Assembly (NCBI GenBank): GCA_023246325.1
Contig: JAHFIO010000006.1
Span: 1-17,928, forward strand
Direction of reading: 5' to 3'
Source of the DNA: Candidatus Uhrbacteria bacterium
GTDB taxonomy: Bacteria > Patescibacteriota > Patescibacteriia > 2-12-FULL-60-25
Length of the DNA stretch: 17,928 nucleotides
Notes under the pieces: model-generated
Told to the model about the DNA's origin: nothing
The model's database searches: none
Seen by the model: the letters and a program-made list of their open reading frames with translations, nothing else
Shown: positions 6,583 to 14,225 of the stretch, piece after piece
Layout of the letters: each line of letters begins with the position of its first letter
How positions within the stretch are numbered: the stretch's first letter is position 1
Made by a program: the position numbers and the translations under genes

Positions 6583-6981
6583 ATGAAAATAAAATGCACG
6601 CTTTATTCCACGATTCTTCTTCTTACATTTACAGCAGGATGTAGAGCGACATCACCAACCACAGTAACTCCGGCCGTCATCCTGCCGTATATTGTGAAGA
6701 AGGTAGAGCAATTCGAAATTCCAATGTCACGTATACAAGATTCGAAAAAATGTCAGGATGCGCGCATTCCTGATATGCATACATTGTATGAAGGATATTG
6801 CATAATGATCGGTCCTCATAATGAGGTCTTTATTGATCATATACCCGGATTTGTGGGGCCATATAATACGCCACCAACCCATATTCCAATATTGAGAGAA
6901 ATAAATTTACCGCTATATACAGAATATCGTGATGAACAATATTGGCGCGAGGAAGACACAAAAGCGTATTGTTGTTTATAA
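6583..6981 (+). CDS. Small lipoprotein 1 of a paralogous group
   Basis: A protein of 132 residues with a lipoprotein signal peptide, MKIKCTLYSTILLLTFTAGC. The lipobox T-A-G-C puts the lipidated Cys at 20. The mature part is polar and Pro-rich, with LYEGYCIMIGPHNEVF in the middle. This resembles the PLF-x-x-x-CF-x-x-VPNG motif of the next two genes. It ends in AYCCL. After the motif the similarity fades, so it is the most divergent member. Function unknown; it is anchored outside the cytoplasmic membrane. It has its own terminator, so it is probably a separate transcript. The lipobox codons GCA GGA TGT contain the GCAGGAT word. Confidence 0.75.
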   Translation: MKIKCTLYSTILLLTFTAGCRATSPTTVTPAVILPYIVKKVEQFEIPMSRIQDSKKCQDARIPDMHTLYEGYCIMIGPHNEVFIDHIPGFVGPYNTPPTHIPILREINLPLYTEYRDEQYWREEDTKAYCCL

Positions 6982-6987
6982 ATTAAT

Positions 6988-7008
6988 CCTCCACTTGGAG
7001 GTTTTTTT
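6988..7008 (+). terminator. Intrinsic terminator of lipoprotein gene 1
   Basis: CCTCC-ACTT-GGAGG followed by seven T, beginning a few bases after the stop codon. Confidence 0.85.
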
Positions 7009-7023
7009 ATTTTGTGATATAAC
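6995..7023 (+). promoter_or_regulatory. Probable promoter of lipoprotein gene 2, overlapping the terminator
   Basis: The extended -10 element TGATATAAC has its hexamer at 7018-7023. It stands 17 bases after TTGGAG (6995-7000), which lies in the right arm of the preceding terminator. The predicted start near 7030 gives a leader of about 25 bases. Confidence 0.5.
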
Positions 7024-7054
7024 GTTTCCACGATCTTTCACCCATGAGGTTTCC

Positions 7055-7447
7055 GTGAATAAAGGCCACATTGTTTCAAGCGCTTGTTTTGTTGCTCTTC
7101 TTCTTGCGGCAGGATGTAGTGGGTCTCAAAAAACCACATCACGCGATTCAACATCGCCCACCGCGTCTGATATTTTTCCTTCTTTTCACATGCCACTTTT
7201 TGCACAAAATTGTTTTTATTTTGTGCCAGATGGGAAAAATACTCATTTGATTTTATTTGGAATTTTTCCAAAAGTTTCTGATCTCGAGACGAAAACCGAA
7301 GTTCGATATACTTTGAAAGATCTTACGCCAGAAAAGCGCGCAGATCTTATGGTGCTTCTCGAACGTGCATTGCGATGGCAAGAGATAGATCCAAAGCAAG
7401 CACAGCTCGTTTGTTTCCCATCAGATCCACATGTGATTCCTAAATAG
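7055..7447 (+). CDS. Small lipoprotein 2 of a paralogous group
   Basis: A protein of 130 residues starting at GTG. The frame is open further upstream to 6929, but that would overlap lipoprotein gene 1 and its terminator. The GTG is preceded by the conserved GAGGTT box and gives a proper signal peptide with lipobox LAAGC (Cys 21). After a Ser/Thr-rich linker comes a domain with FPSFHMPLFAQNCFYFVPDG, a helix-prone stretch LTPEKRADLMVLLERAL, and QLVCFPSDP near the end. It aligns clearly with lipoprotein 3 over this whole domain. The two conserved Cys could form a disulphide outside the membrane. Function unknown. The lipobox again uses codons GCA GGA TGT. Confidence 0.78.
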   Translation: MNKGHIVSSACFVALLLAAGCSGSQKTTSRDSTSPTASDIFPSFHMPLFAQNCFYFVPDGKNTHLILFGIFPKVSDLETKTEVRYTLKDLTPEKRADLMVLLERALRWQEIDPKQAQLVCFPSDPHVIPK

Positions 7448-7471
7448 TCCTCTGTATGGAGGATTTTTTTT
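7448..7471 (+). terminator. Intrinsic terminator of lipoprotein gene 2
   Basis: TCCTC pairs with GAGGA around a six-base loop, followed by eight T. It starts at the base after the stop codon. Confidence 0.82.
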
Positions 7472-7481
7472 ATTGATTAAC

Positions 7482-7510
7482 TTGCATTTCTTGTAGAAAT
7501 AGGGTAAAAA
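7482..7510 (+). promoter_or_regulatory. Possible promoter of lipoprotein genes 3 and 4
   Basis: TTGCAT (7482-7487), a 17-base spacer and TAAAAA (7505-7510). Downstream, TCGTACATT is repeated at 7515 and 7525, one helical turn apart, in what would be the leader. Confidence 0.35.
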
Positions 7511-7559
7511 TTCATCGTACATTTTCGTACATTCGACAACAAACAATGCCGAGGTTCAC

Positions 7560-8063
7560 GTGAAAAAATCAATCATGTTTCTGGTATCTTGTTTTGCAAT
7601 TATGACTTTTGGTTGTGGCGCTAAACTTTCGAATGAAAGACTTTATTCCACTGGTAATAGTGCAATTCCTAGTTTGCAGGTAAAACCTGTTGCAACTACG
7701 CAACCAACTCCACCAGCTCCTCCCGCACCGCCTCCTGCCGTAAGTGTATTTCCAACGCTGGATCAACCACTTTTCGTTGATTTATGTTTTTTCCTCGTTC
7801 CAAATGGACAAGAGTCTAGAATTACTGCGGTGGGTATTGGTGAAAATGGCAAGCCGGTAATGAAAAACGGCACAATCAAACCAGATAAAATGGTTGAACT
7901 GATGAAGTTTTTCGAAAATGCGGTTAAAGAGCAGGGTGTTGATGTGAATGTATTGCAGATGCTGTGTTTTCCCACGCAAAGTCCCGCAACTCCAGCGCCG
8001 AATGCGCCGAAACATCAAGTGCCTGTTCCATCTGGATTGAGTGTACAAAATGATATTTACTAA
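7560..8063 (+). CDS. Small lipoprotein 3 of a paralogous group
   Basis: A protein of 167 residues starting at a GTG placed directly after GAGGTTCAC. The signal peptide MKKSIMFLVSCFAIMTFGC has lipobox T-F-G-C (Cys 19). A Pro/Ala-rich linker (about 46-60, PTPPAPPAPPPA) probably spaces the domain from the membrane. The domain follows: FPTLDQPLFVDLCFFLVPNG, then IKPDKMVELMKFFENAV, then LQMLCFPTQSP. It matches lipoprotein 2 in order, spacing and both Cys. A second Pro-rich tail (PATPAPNAPKHQVPVPSG) follows. Function unknown. Lipoprotein gene 4 starts within its last codons, so the two should be translated from one mRNA. Confidence 0.78.
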   Translation: MKKSIMFLVSCFAIMTFGCGAKLSNERLYSTGNSAIPSLQVKPVATTQPTPPAPPAPPPAVSVFPTLDQPLFVDLCFFLVPNGQESRITAVGIGENGKPVMKNGTIKPDKMVELMKFFENAVKEQGVDVNVLQMLCFPTQSPATPAPNAPKHQVPVPSGLSVQNDIY

Positions 8064-8448
8064 ATTTCGAACTTTTTTTGTTTGTGGGTTTATGCTTATA
8101 GCAGGATGTAAGACAGGCACCCTTGAGGTGCCCGTGACTATTATTGAAATGAAACCAAGTACGGAATTACAGGTTTCACGAGTGATTCCGAAAGTATCTG
8201 GTGATTATTGTCCATCTGAACTAAAATATGTTGATAAAACAGCTTTGGTGGATGTATGTATGATCTTCAGTGAAGATCGATCGGATCCTTTTGTGTATAT
8301 GCTGTCACATCGAGATGGTTTAATAATATATGAGCCATATGAAGCTGATTTCACTGAGGTGATGCGCATGAAAGCTCAGTTTACTGAGTATATGAAATCA
8401 AAAAAAGAAGATCCTACGGCAACGTATATTATATGTCGTACAAAGTAA
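8050..8448 (+). CDS. Small lipoprotein 4 of a paralogous group
   Basis: A protein of 132 residues whose ATG lies 14 bases inside the end of lipoprotein gene 3, indicating translational coupling. An in-frame GTG at 8041 is an alternative start. The signal peptide MIFTKFRTFFVCGFMLIAGC has lipobox I-A-G-C (Cys 20). The later part, TALVDVCMIFSEDRS, followed by a helical stretch (FTEVMRMKAQFTEYMKSKK) and YIICRTK, repeats the Cys-helix-Cys layout of lipoproteins 2 and 3. An additional Cys lies in GDYCPSEL. Sequence similarity is weaker than between 2 and 3. Function unknown. The lipobox codons GCA GGA TGT contain the GCAGGAT word. Confidence 0.72.
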   Translation: MIFTKFRTFFVCGFMLIAGCKTGTLEVPVTIIEMKPSTELQVSRVIPKVSGDYCPSELKYVDKTALVDVCMIFSEDRSDPFVYMLSHRDGLIIYEPYEADFTEVMRMKAQFTEYMKSKKEDPTATYIICRTK

Positions 8449-8455
8449 CTTTATT

Positions 8456-8480
8456 CCCCGAATTTTTCGGGGATTTTTTT
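8456..8480 (+). terminator. Intrinsic terminator of lipoprotein genes 3 and 4
   Basis: CCCCGA (8456-8461) pairs with TCGGGG (8467-8472) around a five-base loop, followed by A and seven T. It lies between convergent genes, but the opposite strand has only a poor T run. Confidence 0.88.
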
Positions 8481-8498
8481 ATTGGTCTTTGAACTTCG

Positions 8499-9638
8499 TT
8501 ATATTCCGACCCACATAAAAATCCAAAATGCGAAGGCAAGATCATTTTTGAAATAGGGGACATCAACTAGTCCATGGATGAGAATGGCAATGAGCGGTAA
8601 AAGCATCCATGGTTTTTTTTTATAGGAAAATTTTATCCATGTTATACAGATGGCTATAAATCCTATGATGCCAAGAATTCCCATCTCACTCCATATATTT
8701 AAAAGTATATTGTGAGGATATTGAAATATTTCTATGCCAGTTGTTGTTTGGTATTTTTTAAATACAGCAGGATACGCACCAAGGCCCGCGCCAAAAATAG
8801 AATGATCTTTTAGCATGGAAAAAGTATCTTTCCACATACGTATGCGAACGTATCCTGACCAGTCTTGGAACGTGAGAGTATGTGTGATAGGGAAGGTAAT
8901 TTTTGTTGGAGCAATTACGTATGCAATAAGCAGACATGTGATACTAATCAATCCGATTTTACGTGTTTTTTTATTGAGTATTAATCCGAATAGGACCGTA
9001 CTTATAATGGCAATGATACCTCCAACACTATGTGCGAAAATGATAGCGAGAGTGCATGAAAAAAAACCAAAAATTACCCTTGGTTGTCTTTGATTCCAAA
9101 TTATTTTGCCCGCACAAAGTGCTGCGATTGGCGTACAAAATAATGCGACGGCATTAGGATAGGGAAAAGGCCCGGTAGCGCGTCGAGTAAAAAATGATGT
9201 GTCCCATGGGTGTGGAATTCCTATACCAAAAAAATATTGAATGGCTGTCCATATAAAAATTCCACATCCTGCAATAATAAAAGAGCGAATTAATTTTTGA
9301 GAAAGTTTTTCATCTTGAAGTCCATTTAATAAAATAAAAAATAAAATAGGCTCTAGAATATATGCGCGCCACAATCCAAGGGCTGCAATATGATTTGGTG
9401 CAATAAAGATTGCGATACTTGAAGCAAGTACCCATATGCCAATAGCAGGTAACCACGGTTTAGACTGTATGAATCCGGTATGCCATATTTTTACACCTCG
9501 CGTATAGGTGACCCCAATGAGTAAAATCCAAAAAATAATTTCTAAAAGAGTTGTAGGGAAGGGGCCGATAGTAAATCTTACCAAATACATTGGTAAAAAA
9601 ATCGGAAACCATTCGATAAGAATATTAAAAAAATTCAT
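8499..9638 (-). CDS. O-antigen ligase / polymerase family membrane protein (Wzy/WaaL-like)
   Basis: A protein of 379 residues with about ten to twelve hydrophobic helices and a large extracytoplasmic loop before the last ones. It is predicted to polymerise or transfer a lipid-linked surface polysaccharide on the outer face of the membrane. The Wzy_C signature is clear at about 263-323. It reads YVRIRMWKDTFSMLKDHSIF, continues as GAGLGAYP, and ends in YPHNILLNIWSEMGILG; the Arg and the PHN His are the usual functional residues. Ligase and polymerase activities cannot be told apart from sequence. The ATG comes one base after the stop of the flippase gene, which makes a two-gene operon. Such operons normally also carry glycosyltransferases, but none is seen here, so those must be elsewhere. 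Confidence 0.85.
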   Translation of the reverse strand: MNFFNILIEWFPIFLPMYLVRFTIGPFPTTLLEIIFWILLIGVTYTRGVKIWHTGFIQSKPWLPAIGIWVLASSIAIFIAPNHIAALGLWRAYILEPILFFILLNGLQDEKLSQKLIRSFIIAGCGIFIWTAIQYFFGIGIPHPWDTSFFTRRATGPFPYPNAVALFCTPIAALCAGKIIWNQRQPRVIFGFFSCTLAIIFAHSVGGIIAIISTVLFGLILNKKTRKIGLISITCLLIAYVIAPTKITFPITHTLTFQDWSGYVRIRMWKDTFSMLKDHSIFGAGLGAYPAVFKKYQTTTGIEIFQYPHNILLNIWSEMGILGIIGFIAICITWIKFSYKKKPWMLLPLIAILIHGLVDVPYFKNDLAFAFWIFMWVGI

Positions 9639-9639
9639 A

Positions 9640-11094
9640 TTATATCGGCATATTCGTATTCGATCCTTTTTTAATAGCTAAGATTTCTCGTAAAGAATCA
9701 TTTGAGACCACTCCACTAAGTAAAATACATATTGTATATATACTGCATCCTGCAGAAAGTGAGATATAGAGCGGATATGCAGCAAGAAAATTCGTACAAA
9801 TAAACATACCAAGGGCGGAGAATAGGATTTTTAGTATAGGTGCGTAGTCTAAAGAAATGTTTGATTTACGTATTGTTGCAATTGTCGTAATGAGTGCGAT
9901 GCAGGATTCTGAAAATACTGTTAATCCAGCCGCTGCCCATACGCCATATTTTGGAATTAATAGACAATATCCTGCCAATGTGAGAATCGCTACAATAATA
10001 TAATATTTCAACATGTCGCGCTGCAAATGCAGGGCAACAACTGCATGTGAAGAAACTGTGCCCAAGAAAATGATGCCAGCTGCGAAAACAAGAATATTTA
10101 AAATAGGACCTGATCCTGCAAAGGTAGATCCAGCAACTAAAATCATAATAGGTTTAGATACTGCTAAGGTAGCCGCAATAACTGGCGCTGCTATCAAAGC
10201 CATGATCGTATAAGAATTTTGTAATAAAGATGTAAATCGCGCATGATTTTTTGATGCCCATTCATAGGATAGGATAGGTAATACAACGCCCATATACATA
10301 AATGGCATGGTAGTGAGTATATCTAAAACACGATATGCTGCACCATATAAACCGACCTCGGTAAATGAACGAAAATGCGCTAAAATTAATGTGTCTGCTT
10401 TATAATAAATTAAATTGAAAAATATTGATATACCAATTGGCCATGAACGAATTAAAATTCTTTTCCACATATCTATATCAATTGTAAAAGAAAAAGTTGC
10501 ATATCCTCGCGCGACAAAAATATTAATCAGAAAATTACATACACTGCCTAGAGAAACAAATGCTACGATAGCAATTAATCCTGCATGAAAATATTGTGCG
10601 ATCAAAATACCAATAAGCAGGATGAGACGTCCTACAACTTCACCGATTGCAACGATATGCATGCGTAAATGACGTTGTTGCACTCCAATGACAATTTGAT
10701 TTAATGCAGTTGCAAAAAAAGATGCCCATATTGCGAAGAATGAAAGACGGAGCAGAAGTGGATAGTTGAGAAACCAGCCAACGATTGCTGCAGAGGTGAG
10801 AAGAAAAAAAGCTGATATCAAACGTAAAGAAAAGGTTGCGCGTACCAAACGATTTTCAAGCAGGGTATTGCCAGTATTTTCGCCTAACATTTGTACAAGG
10901 GTCACGTTTAATCCAAAGTCTAAGATTAAAACAAATACTTGAAAATACGCATTTGCTGTTGAGTATAAGCCGAATCCCTCCGTACCTAAATAACGCGTCA
11001 TTATGCCGATGATAATAATGCCAATGAATGTTGATATAGCTTTTCCGATAAATTGCACTAGCGTATTCCATGCAATGCTTCGATTCGTGCTCAT
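9640..11094 (-). CDS. Wzx-type polysaccharide flippase (MOP superfamily)
   Basis: A protein of 484 residues with about twelve to fourteen hydrophobic helices, predicted to flip undecaprenyl-linked oligosaccharide to the outer face of the cytoplasmic membrane. The N-terminus has the typical layout of the family: NTLVQFIGKAISTFIGIIII then MTRYLGTEGFGLYSTANAY. A middle segment reads NLIYYKADTLILAHFRSFTEVGLYGAAYR, a well-known feature of polysaccharide transporters (part quoted). The ATG at 11094 is chosen because the six extra residues from the upstream start are not needed for the family and reach into the divergent promoter. It is followed after one base by the Wzy/WaaL-like gene and is divergent from the Ig-like/SpoIID gene. 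Confidence 0.88.
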   Translation of the reverse strand: MSTNRSIAWNTLVQFIGKAISTFIGIIIIGIMTRYLGTEGFGLYSTANAYFQVFVLILDFGLNVTLVQMLGENTGNTLLENRLVRATFSLRLISAFFLLTSAAIVGWFLNYPLLLRLSFFAIWASFFATALNQIVIGVQQRHLRMHIVAIGEVVGRLILLIGILIAQYFHAGLIAIVAFVSLGSVCNFLINIFVARGYATFSFTIDIDMWKRILIRSWPIGISIFFNLIYYKADTLILAHFRSFTEVGLYGAAYRVLDILTTMPFMYMGVVLPILSYEWASKNHARFTSLLQNSYTIMALIAAPVIAATLAVSKPIMILVAGSTFAGSGPILNILVFAAGIIFLGTVSSHAVVALHLQRDMLKYYIIVAILTLAGYCLLIPKYGVWAAAGLTVFSESCIALITTIATIRKSNISLDYAPILKILFSALGMFICTNFLAAYPLYISLSAGCSIYTICILLSGVVSNDSLREILAIKKGSNTNMPI

Positions 11095-11124
11095 TACACA
11101 ATAGTATGTCAAAAATGCTACAAT
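11095..11124 (+). promoter_or_regulatory. Possible promoter of the Ig-like/SpoIID gene
   Basis: TACAAT (11119-11124), a five-of-six -10 match, stands 18 bases after TACACA (11095-11100). The predicted start leaves a leader of only a few bases before the ATG at 11139, in keeping with the absence of a ribosome binding site. It lies in the gap between the divergent flippase gene and this gene. Confidence 0.35.
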
Positions 11125-11138
11125 ATCAATGCAAGCTC

Positions 11139-13568
11139 ATGAAGAAAGTTATATTCTTTTTTGTATGGGCGATATGTGCTATATCGCCGATTTCGGTTGA
11201 TGCGAAGATGAATAAAGATAGAAGTGTTTTAGCGCATGCAACTTCTTATGCTCAAGTGAAATTTCAGGCCGGTGAATCAAGAAAAATAACATTGATATAC
11301 CAAAATATTGGTACGGAAACATGGGTGAATGATAAAAAACAAATCTCAGTTATATTGGTGGGTGCTTCATCTCATATGTATCATCCAACTTGGATTGCAA
11401 AAGACATTTCAGGTTTTTTAAATGAAGGCAGGATACTACCTGGAGCTAAAGCCTCAGCAACTTTTTATATTCATGCGCCAGAAAAACCAGGGGTATATAC
11501 TGAAAAATTTGTATTATCCAATAGAAAAAATTTATATATTAAGGGGTCAGCTTCATTCGTACGGTTTGTCGTGACAGACGCACGTGGTATTGATCGTCAT
11601 CAACCTTTGGTGACGAGTATTAAACCTGATATAAAAACAGGTATACAGATTTTATCGGTTGAAACATCTAAAACACCTGTATTAGATTCGAGTTCGGTTG
11701 CTGTGTCGATATCTACTAAATTAAAATTTAATGAAAATGATTGGAAAGCGGAAATTATAAGTCGAGGTGGATCAGAATTTCAAATTGAAGCAGGCATGGT
11801 TGGTTCGGCTATAATTCAATATAAAAATACGGGTACAGCCATATGGACAAAAACAGGATTAAGCAAGGTGGAACTTCAAACCGATGGTGGAGATGAAGAT
11901 CAATTTCAAGATGCATCCTGGCCAAGTGTACATGTGGTTGCTACATTAAAAGAAGAAAAAGTTTTACCAAATCAAATTGGAACTTTTACAGTAAATTTAC
12001 GAGCACCTGAAATTCCTGGAATGTATAATGAAGATTTCATATTGATGGCAGCATCTGGAACAAAAATTACGGGAAGCGAAATAGGATGGAAAGTTCGCGT
12101 ACCAATGACAGTAAGCATGATGATGAAAGGTGTGCCCGATGGTGCATATGGGGATGGTCTCACACCACAAGCTCAAACGTATAAAGCAATTCTACTTGTT
12201 CAAAATACAAAAGCTTTAACACTTTTAGGAAATGGTCGTCAGGCTGTAACATTTGGATTTAAAAATGAAGGCACAGCAATATGGAATAATTTATCCGCAC
12301 GACTTATTTCGGTTTCTCCGTTATTACAGGGGCGTCAAGGTTGGGTACGTGATGAAAGTTGGTTGAATAGTTTTGAACCTCAGCAAAGTATATCGCGAAT
12401 TGCACCTGGTGAAATTGGATATTTGGGTTTTACGGTGAAAGCTCCAGCAAAAAAAGGAAATTATACAGCTAAATTTGTATTGCGCGCAGATGGTCAAAAT
12501 ATAGAAAATGGAATGATTGAAATTCCAATAACCGTTACTGCAGATGGATGGATTGGGCCAGGTGATACAAAACCAACACCAAGCGCAAATCCTTCGGGTA
12601 ATAGCACAGTCTCAAATTCGAATTCGGCAGGATATGCAGCGCCGGCTTTGAATCCTGCCCCTTTGAATGGAGATATTTCTTCATTACCTGAAGAACCTTT
12701 GATACGCGTTGGGTTATTTAAAACCTTGGATAATACTATGGTGATACGAGGTGTGAATATGGGATTTACGATGAGCGAAAGTGGAAATAAAATATGTGAT
12801 TTTTCAGCAGGGGAAAGTGTAACTGTTGTATATGATCGTGGTGCGCGTGTGATGCGGGCAAATGGACCGCGATGTTCAGCACAAACAACTGGAATATATG
12901 TGGCAGAAGGAGTTGAAAAATGGTCACCACTAGAAATTACAGATTTTTCTCATCCGGTTGGTTGGTTACCTGGCGCGAATGATAATACGTTTCGTGGAAA
13001 GTTAGAGTTGCGATATACTCCGGCAACTGATGCAGTATGGGTTATAAATGAATTGCCGATTGAATTATATTTGAAGGGATTGGCTGAAACGTCAGATGTG
13101 TCGCCTATGGAATTTCAGCGCGCGCTACTTACTGCCGCGCGCACATATGCATTGTATCACGTATATCGAGGTACAAAACATGCGGATGAAAGTTATACAG
13201 TAGATGCGACGTATGATCAGGTGTATAGAGGATATGGAGCTGAAGCGCGTAGTCCATCGATAGTGGCAGGGATTGAATCAACGCGAGGACAAATCGTGAC
13301 ATATGGTGGATCGGTTGCTATAACACCATATTTTTCGCGTTCTGATGGTCGAACGCGAAGTTGGGGAGAGGTATGGTATGGAGGGTCTAAATATCCGTGG
13401 TTGATTGGTGTTGCTGTGCCTGAAGATGCGGGTAAAATATTATGGGGACATGGAGTTGGTATGTCAGCAACCGGTGCATTAATTATGGCTGCACGTGAGG
13501 GGAAAACATACGATGCAATTTTGAAGTATTTTTATACGGGGATAGAATTGAGAAGAGCGTATAAATGA
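11139..13568 (+). CDS. Secreted protein with three NBR1-type Ig-like domains and a C-terminal SpoIID/LytB domain
   Basis: A protein of 809 residues from the ATG at 11139, which begins MKKVIFFFVWAICAISPISV, a signal peptide probably cleaved after VDA. The longer frame from 11070 would hide this peptide. Three similar Ig-like domains follow at about 40-147, 205-327 and 345-468. Each has the N-x-G-T-x-x-W core (NIGTETW, NTGTAIW, NEGTAIW) and a later APxxPGxY-type strand. A low-complexity Ser/Asn/Pro linker (470-520) leads to the SpoIID region. Its catalytic part (about 635-806) shows LPIELYLKGLAE, with E650 the candidate acid. It then has RALLTAARTYALYHVY, PYFSRSDGRTRSW and WGHGVGMSATGA. SpoIID is a lytic transglycosylase acting on denuded peptidoglycan glycan strands. 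The Ig repeats may bind wall or surface polymer, in line with the divergent Wzx/Wzy pair. Confidence 0.88.
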   Translation: MKKVIFFFVWAICAISPISVDAKMNKDRSVLAHATSYAQVKFQAGESRKITLIYQNIGTETWVNDKKQISVILVGASSHMYHPTWIAKDISGFLNEGRILPGAKASATFYIHAPEKPGVYTEKFVLSNRKNLYIKGSASFVRFVVTDARGIDRHQPLVTSIKPDIKTGIQILSVETSKTPVLDSSSVAVSISTKLKFNENDWKAEIISRGGSEFQIEAGMVGSAIIQYKNTGTAIWTKTGLSKVELQTDGGDEDQFQDASWPSVHVVATLKEEKVLPNQIGTFTVNLRAPEIPGMYNEDFILMAASGTKITGSEIGWKVRVPMTVSMMMKGVPDGAYGDGLTPQAQTYKAILLVQNTKALTLLGNGRQAVTFGFKNEGTAIWNNLSARLISVSPLLQGRQGWVRDESWLNSFEPQQSISRIAPGEIGYLGFTVKAPAKKGNYTAKFVLRADGQNIENGMIEIPITVTADGWIGPGDTKPTPSANPSGNSTVSNSNSAGYAAPALNPAPLNGDISSLPEEPLIRVGLFKTLDNTMVIRGVNMGFTMSESGNKICDFSAGESVTVVYDRGARVMRANGPRCSAQTTGIYVAEGVEKWSPLEITDFSHPVGWLPGANDNTFRGKLELRYTPATDAVWVINELPIELYLKGLAETSDVSPMEFQRALLTAARTYALYHVYRGTKHADESYTVDATYDQVYRGYGAEARSPSIVAGIESTRGQIVTYGGSVAITPYFSRSDGRTRSWGEVWYGGSKYPWLIGVAVPEDAGKILWGHGVGMSATGALIMAAREGKTYDAILKYFYTGIELRRAYK

Positions 13569-13641
13569 CATGGGGTCAGGCACCAAACTGTTGATAAGTT
13601 AATTAATAAAACTTATCAACAGTTTGGTGCCTGACCCCATG
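13569..13641. repeat. Perfect long hairpin (32-bp arms) between convergent genes
   Basis: The left arm (13569-13600) is the exact reverse complement of the right arm (13610-13641), with a nine-base loop, AATTAATAA. Each outer arm end reads CATGGGGTCAGGCACC on its own strand. The element begins at the first base after the stop of the SpoIID gene and ends one base before the stop of the PH-domain gene. No T tract follows on either side, so it is not a classical terminator, although such a stem could block transcription both ways. GGGGTCAGGCACC termini look familiar from palindromic elements linked to REP/Y1 transposases, but I cannot verify that here. No transposase is present, so a non-autonomous mobile hairpin is a fair reading. 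Confidence 0.85.
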
Positions 13642-13642
13642 A

Positions 13643-14224
13643 TTATTTCTTTCCCGCACTTGTTTCTGAAATTTCCTCTACTGCGGATGCCAAATTTACC
13701 TTTCTATCTGATTCAGCTAATTCCATAATTTCTTTTGCGATTTTGTTTGGATATGGCATTTTTGCAAAATGAAAGCGTTCGGTTTCAGCAGCTGTTTGTA
13801 TAAAAATATCACCATAACTAAAAATGGATTGTAAAATACCTCGGCTTTGAGCTGTTACATCCTGTATACGATATAATCGTAATTCAGAAACCGTATGTCC
13901 AAATAATCCTATTTGATCAATATCAATTATACGTCTTTCCGTTACGATAAAAACATCTAACCAATATTCCATAAATAAAATAAAAGAAAATAACCAACCA
14001 AATAAGAAAAATGCACTTGCGCTCATAATAAAAACTGCACGACTTATTTCAGAAGATAAGACATCCGGCTGCATAGCCATCAAATACATATATATCCCAA
14101 TAGGTATGGCGCATACTAATCCTGCCGAAATCAGCGTAGGTATCAAAGTCAGTATATGTCGACGGTGTATTACTGCATTTTGCTCATGCAAATCCGCACC
14201 CGGCAAATGATGTAAATCAAACAT
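13643..14224 (-). CDS. PH-domain (bPH2/DUF304-like) membrane protein
   Basis: A protein of 193 residues. The polar N-terminus MFDLHHLPGADLHEQNAVIH is followed by two hydrophobic helices (about 27-50 and 64-88) and a bacterial PH-like domain. That domain includes YWLDVFIVTERRIIDIDQIGLFGHTVSELRLYRIQDVT (quoted in part) and GILQSIFSYGDIFIQTAAET. The V-T-x-x-R-I...L-x-x-I-QDV pattern and the GD-x-x-I-x-T strand are typical of YdbS/YdbT-type proteins, whose role is poorly known. The C-terminus is a charged tail ending AGKK. Its ATG is one base after the stop of the preceding small membrane protein gene, so it is the third gene of an operon that begins with ruvB. Confidence 0.82.
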   Translation of the reverse strand: MFDLHHLPGADLHEQNAVIHRRHILTLIPTLISAGLVCAIPIGIYMYLMAMQPDVLSSEISRAVFIMSASAFFLFGWLFSFILFMEYWLDVFIVTERRIIDIDQIGLFGHTVSELRLYRIQDVTAQSRGILQSIFSYGDIFIQTAAETERFHFAKMPYPNKIAKEIMELAESDRKVNLASAVEEISETSAGKK

Positions 14225-14225
14225 A

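Noticed and set aside
6929..7054. An upstream extension of lipoprotein 2 from an ATG at 6929.
   Set aside because: It would overlap lipoprotein gene 1 and its terminator and bury the signal peptide. The GTG at 7055 has the shared ribosome binding box.
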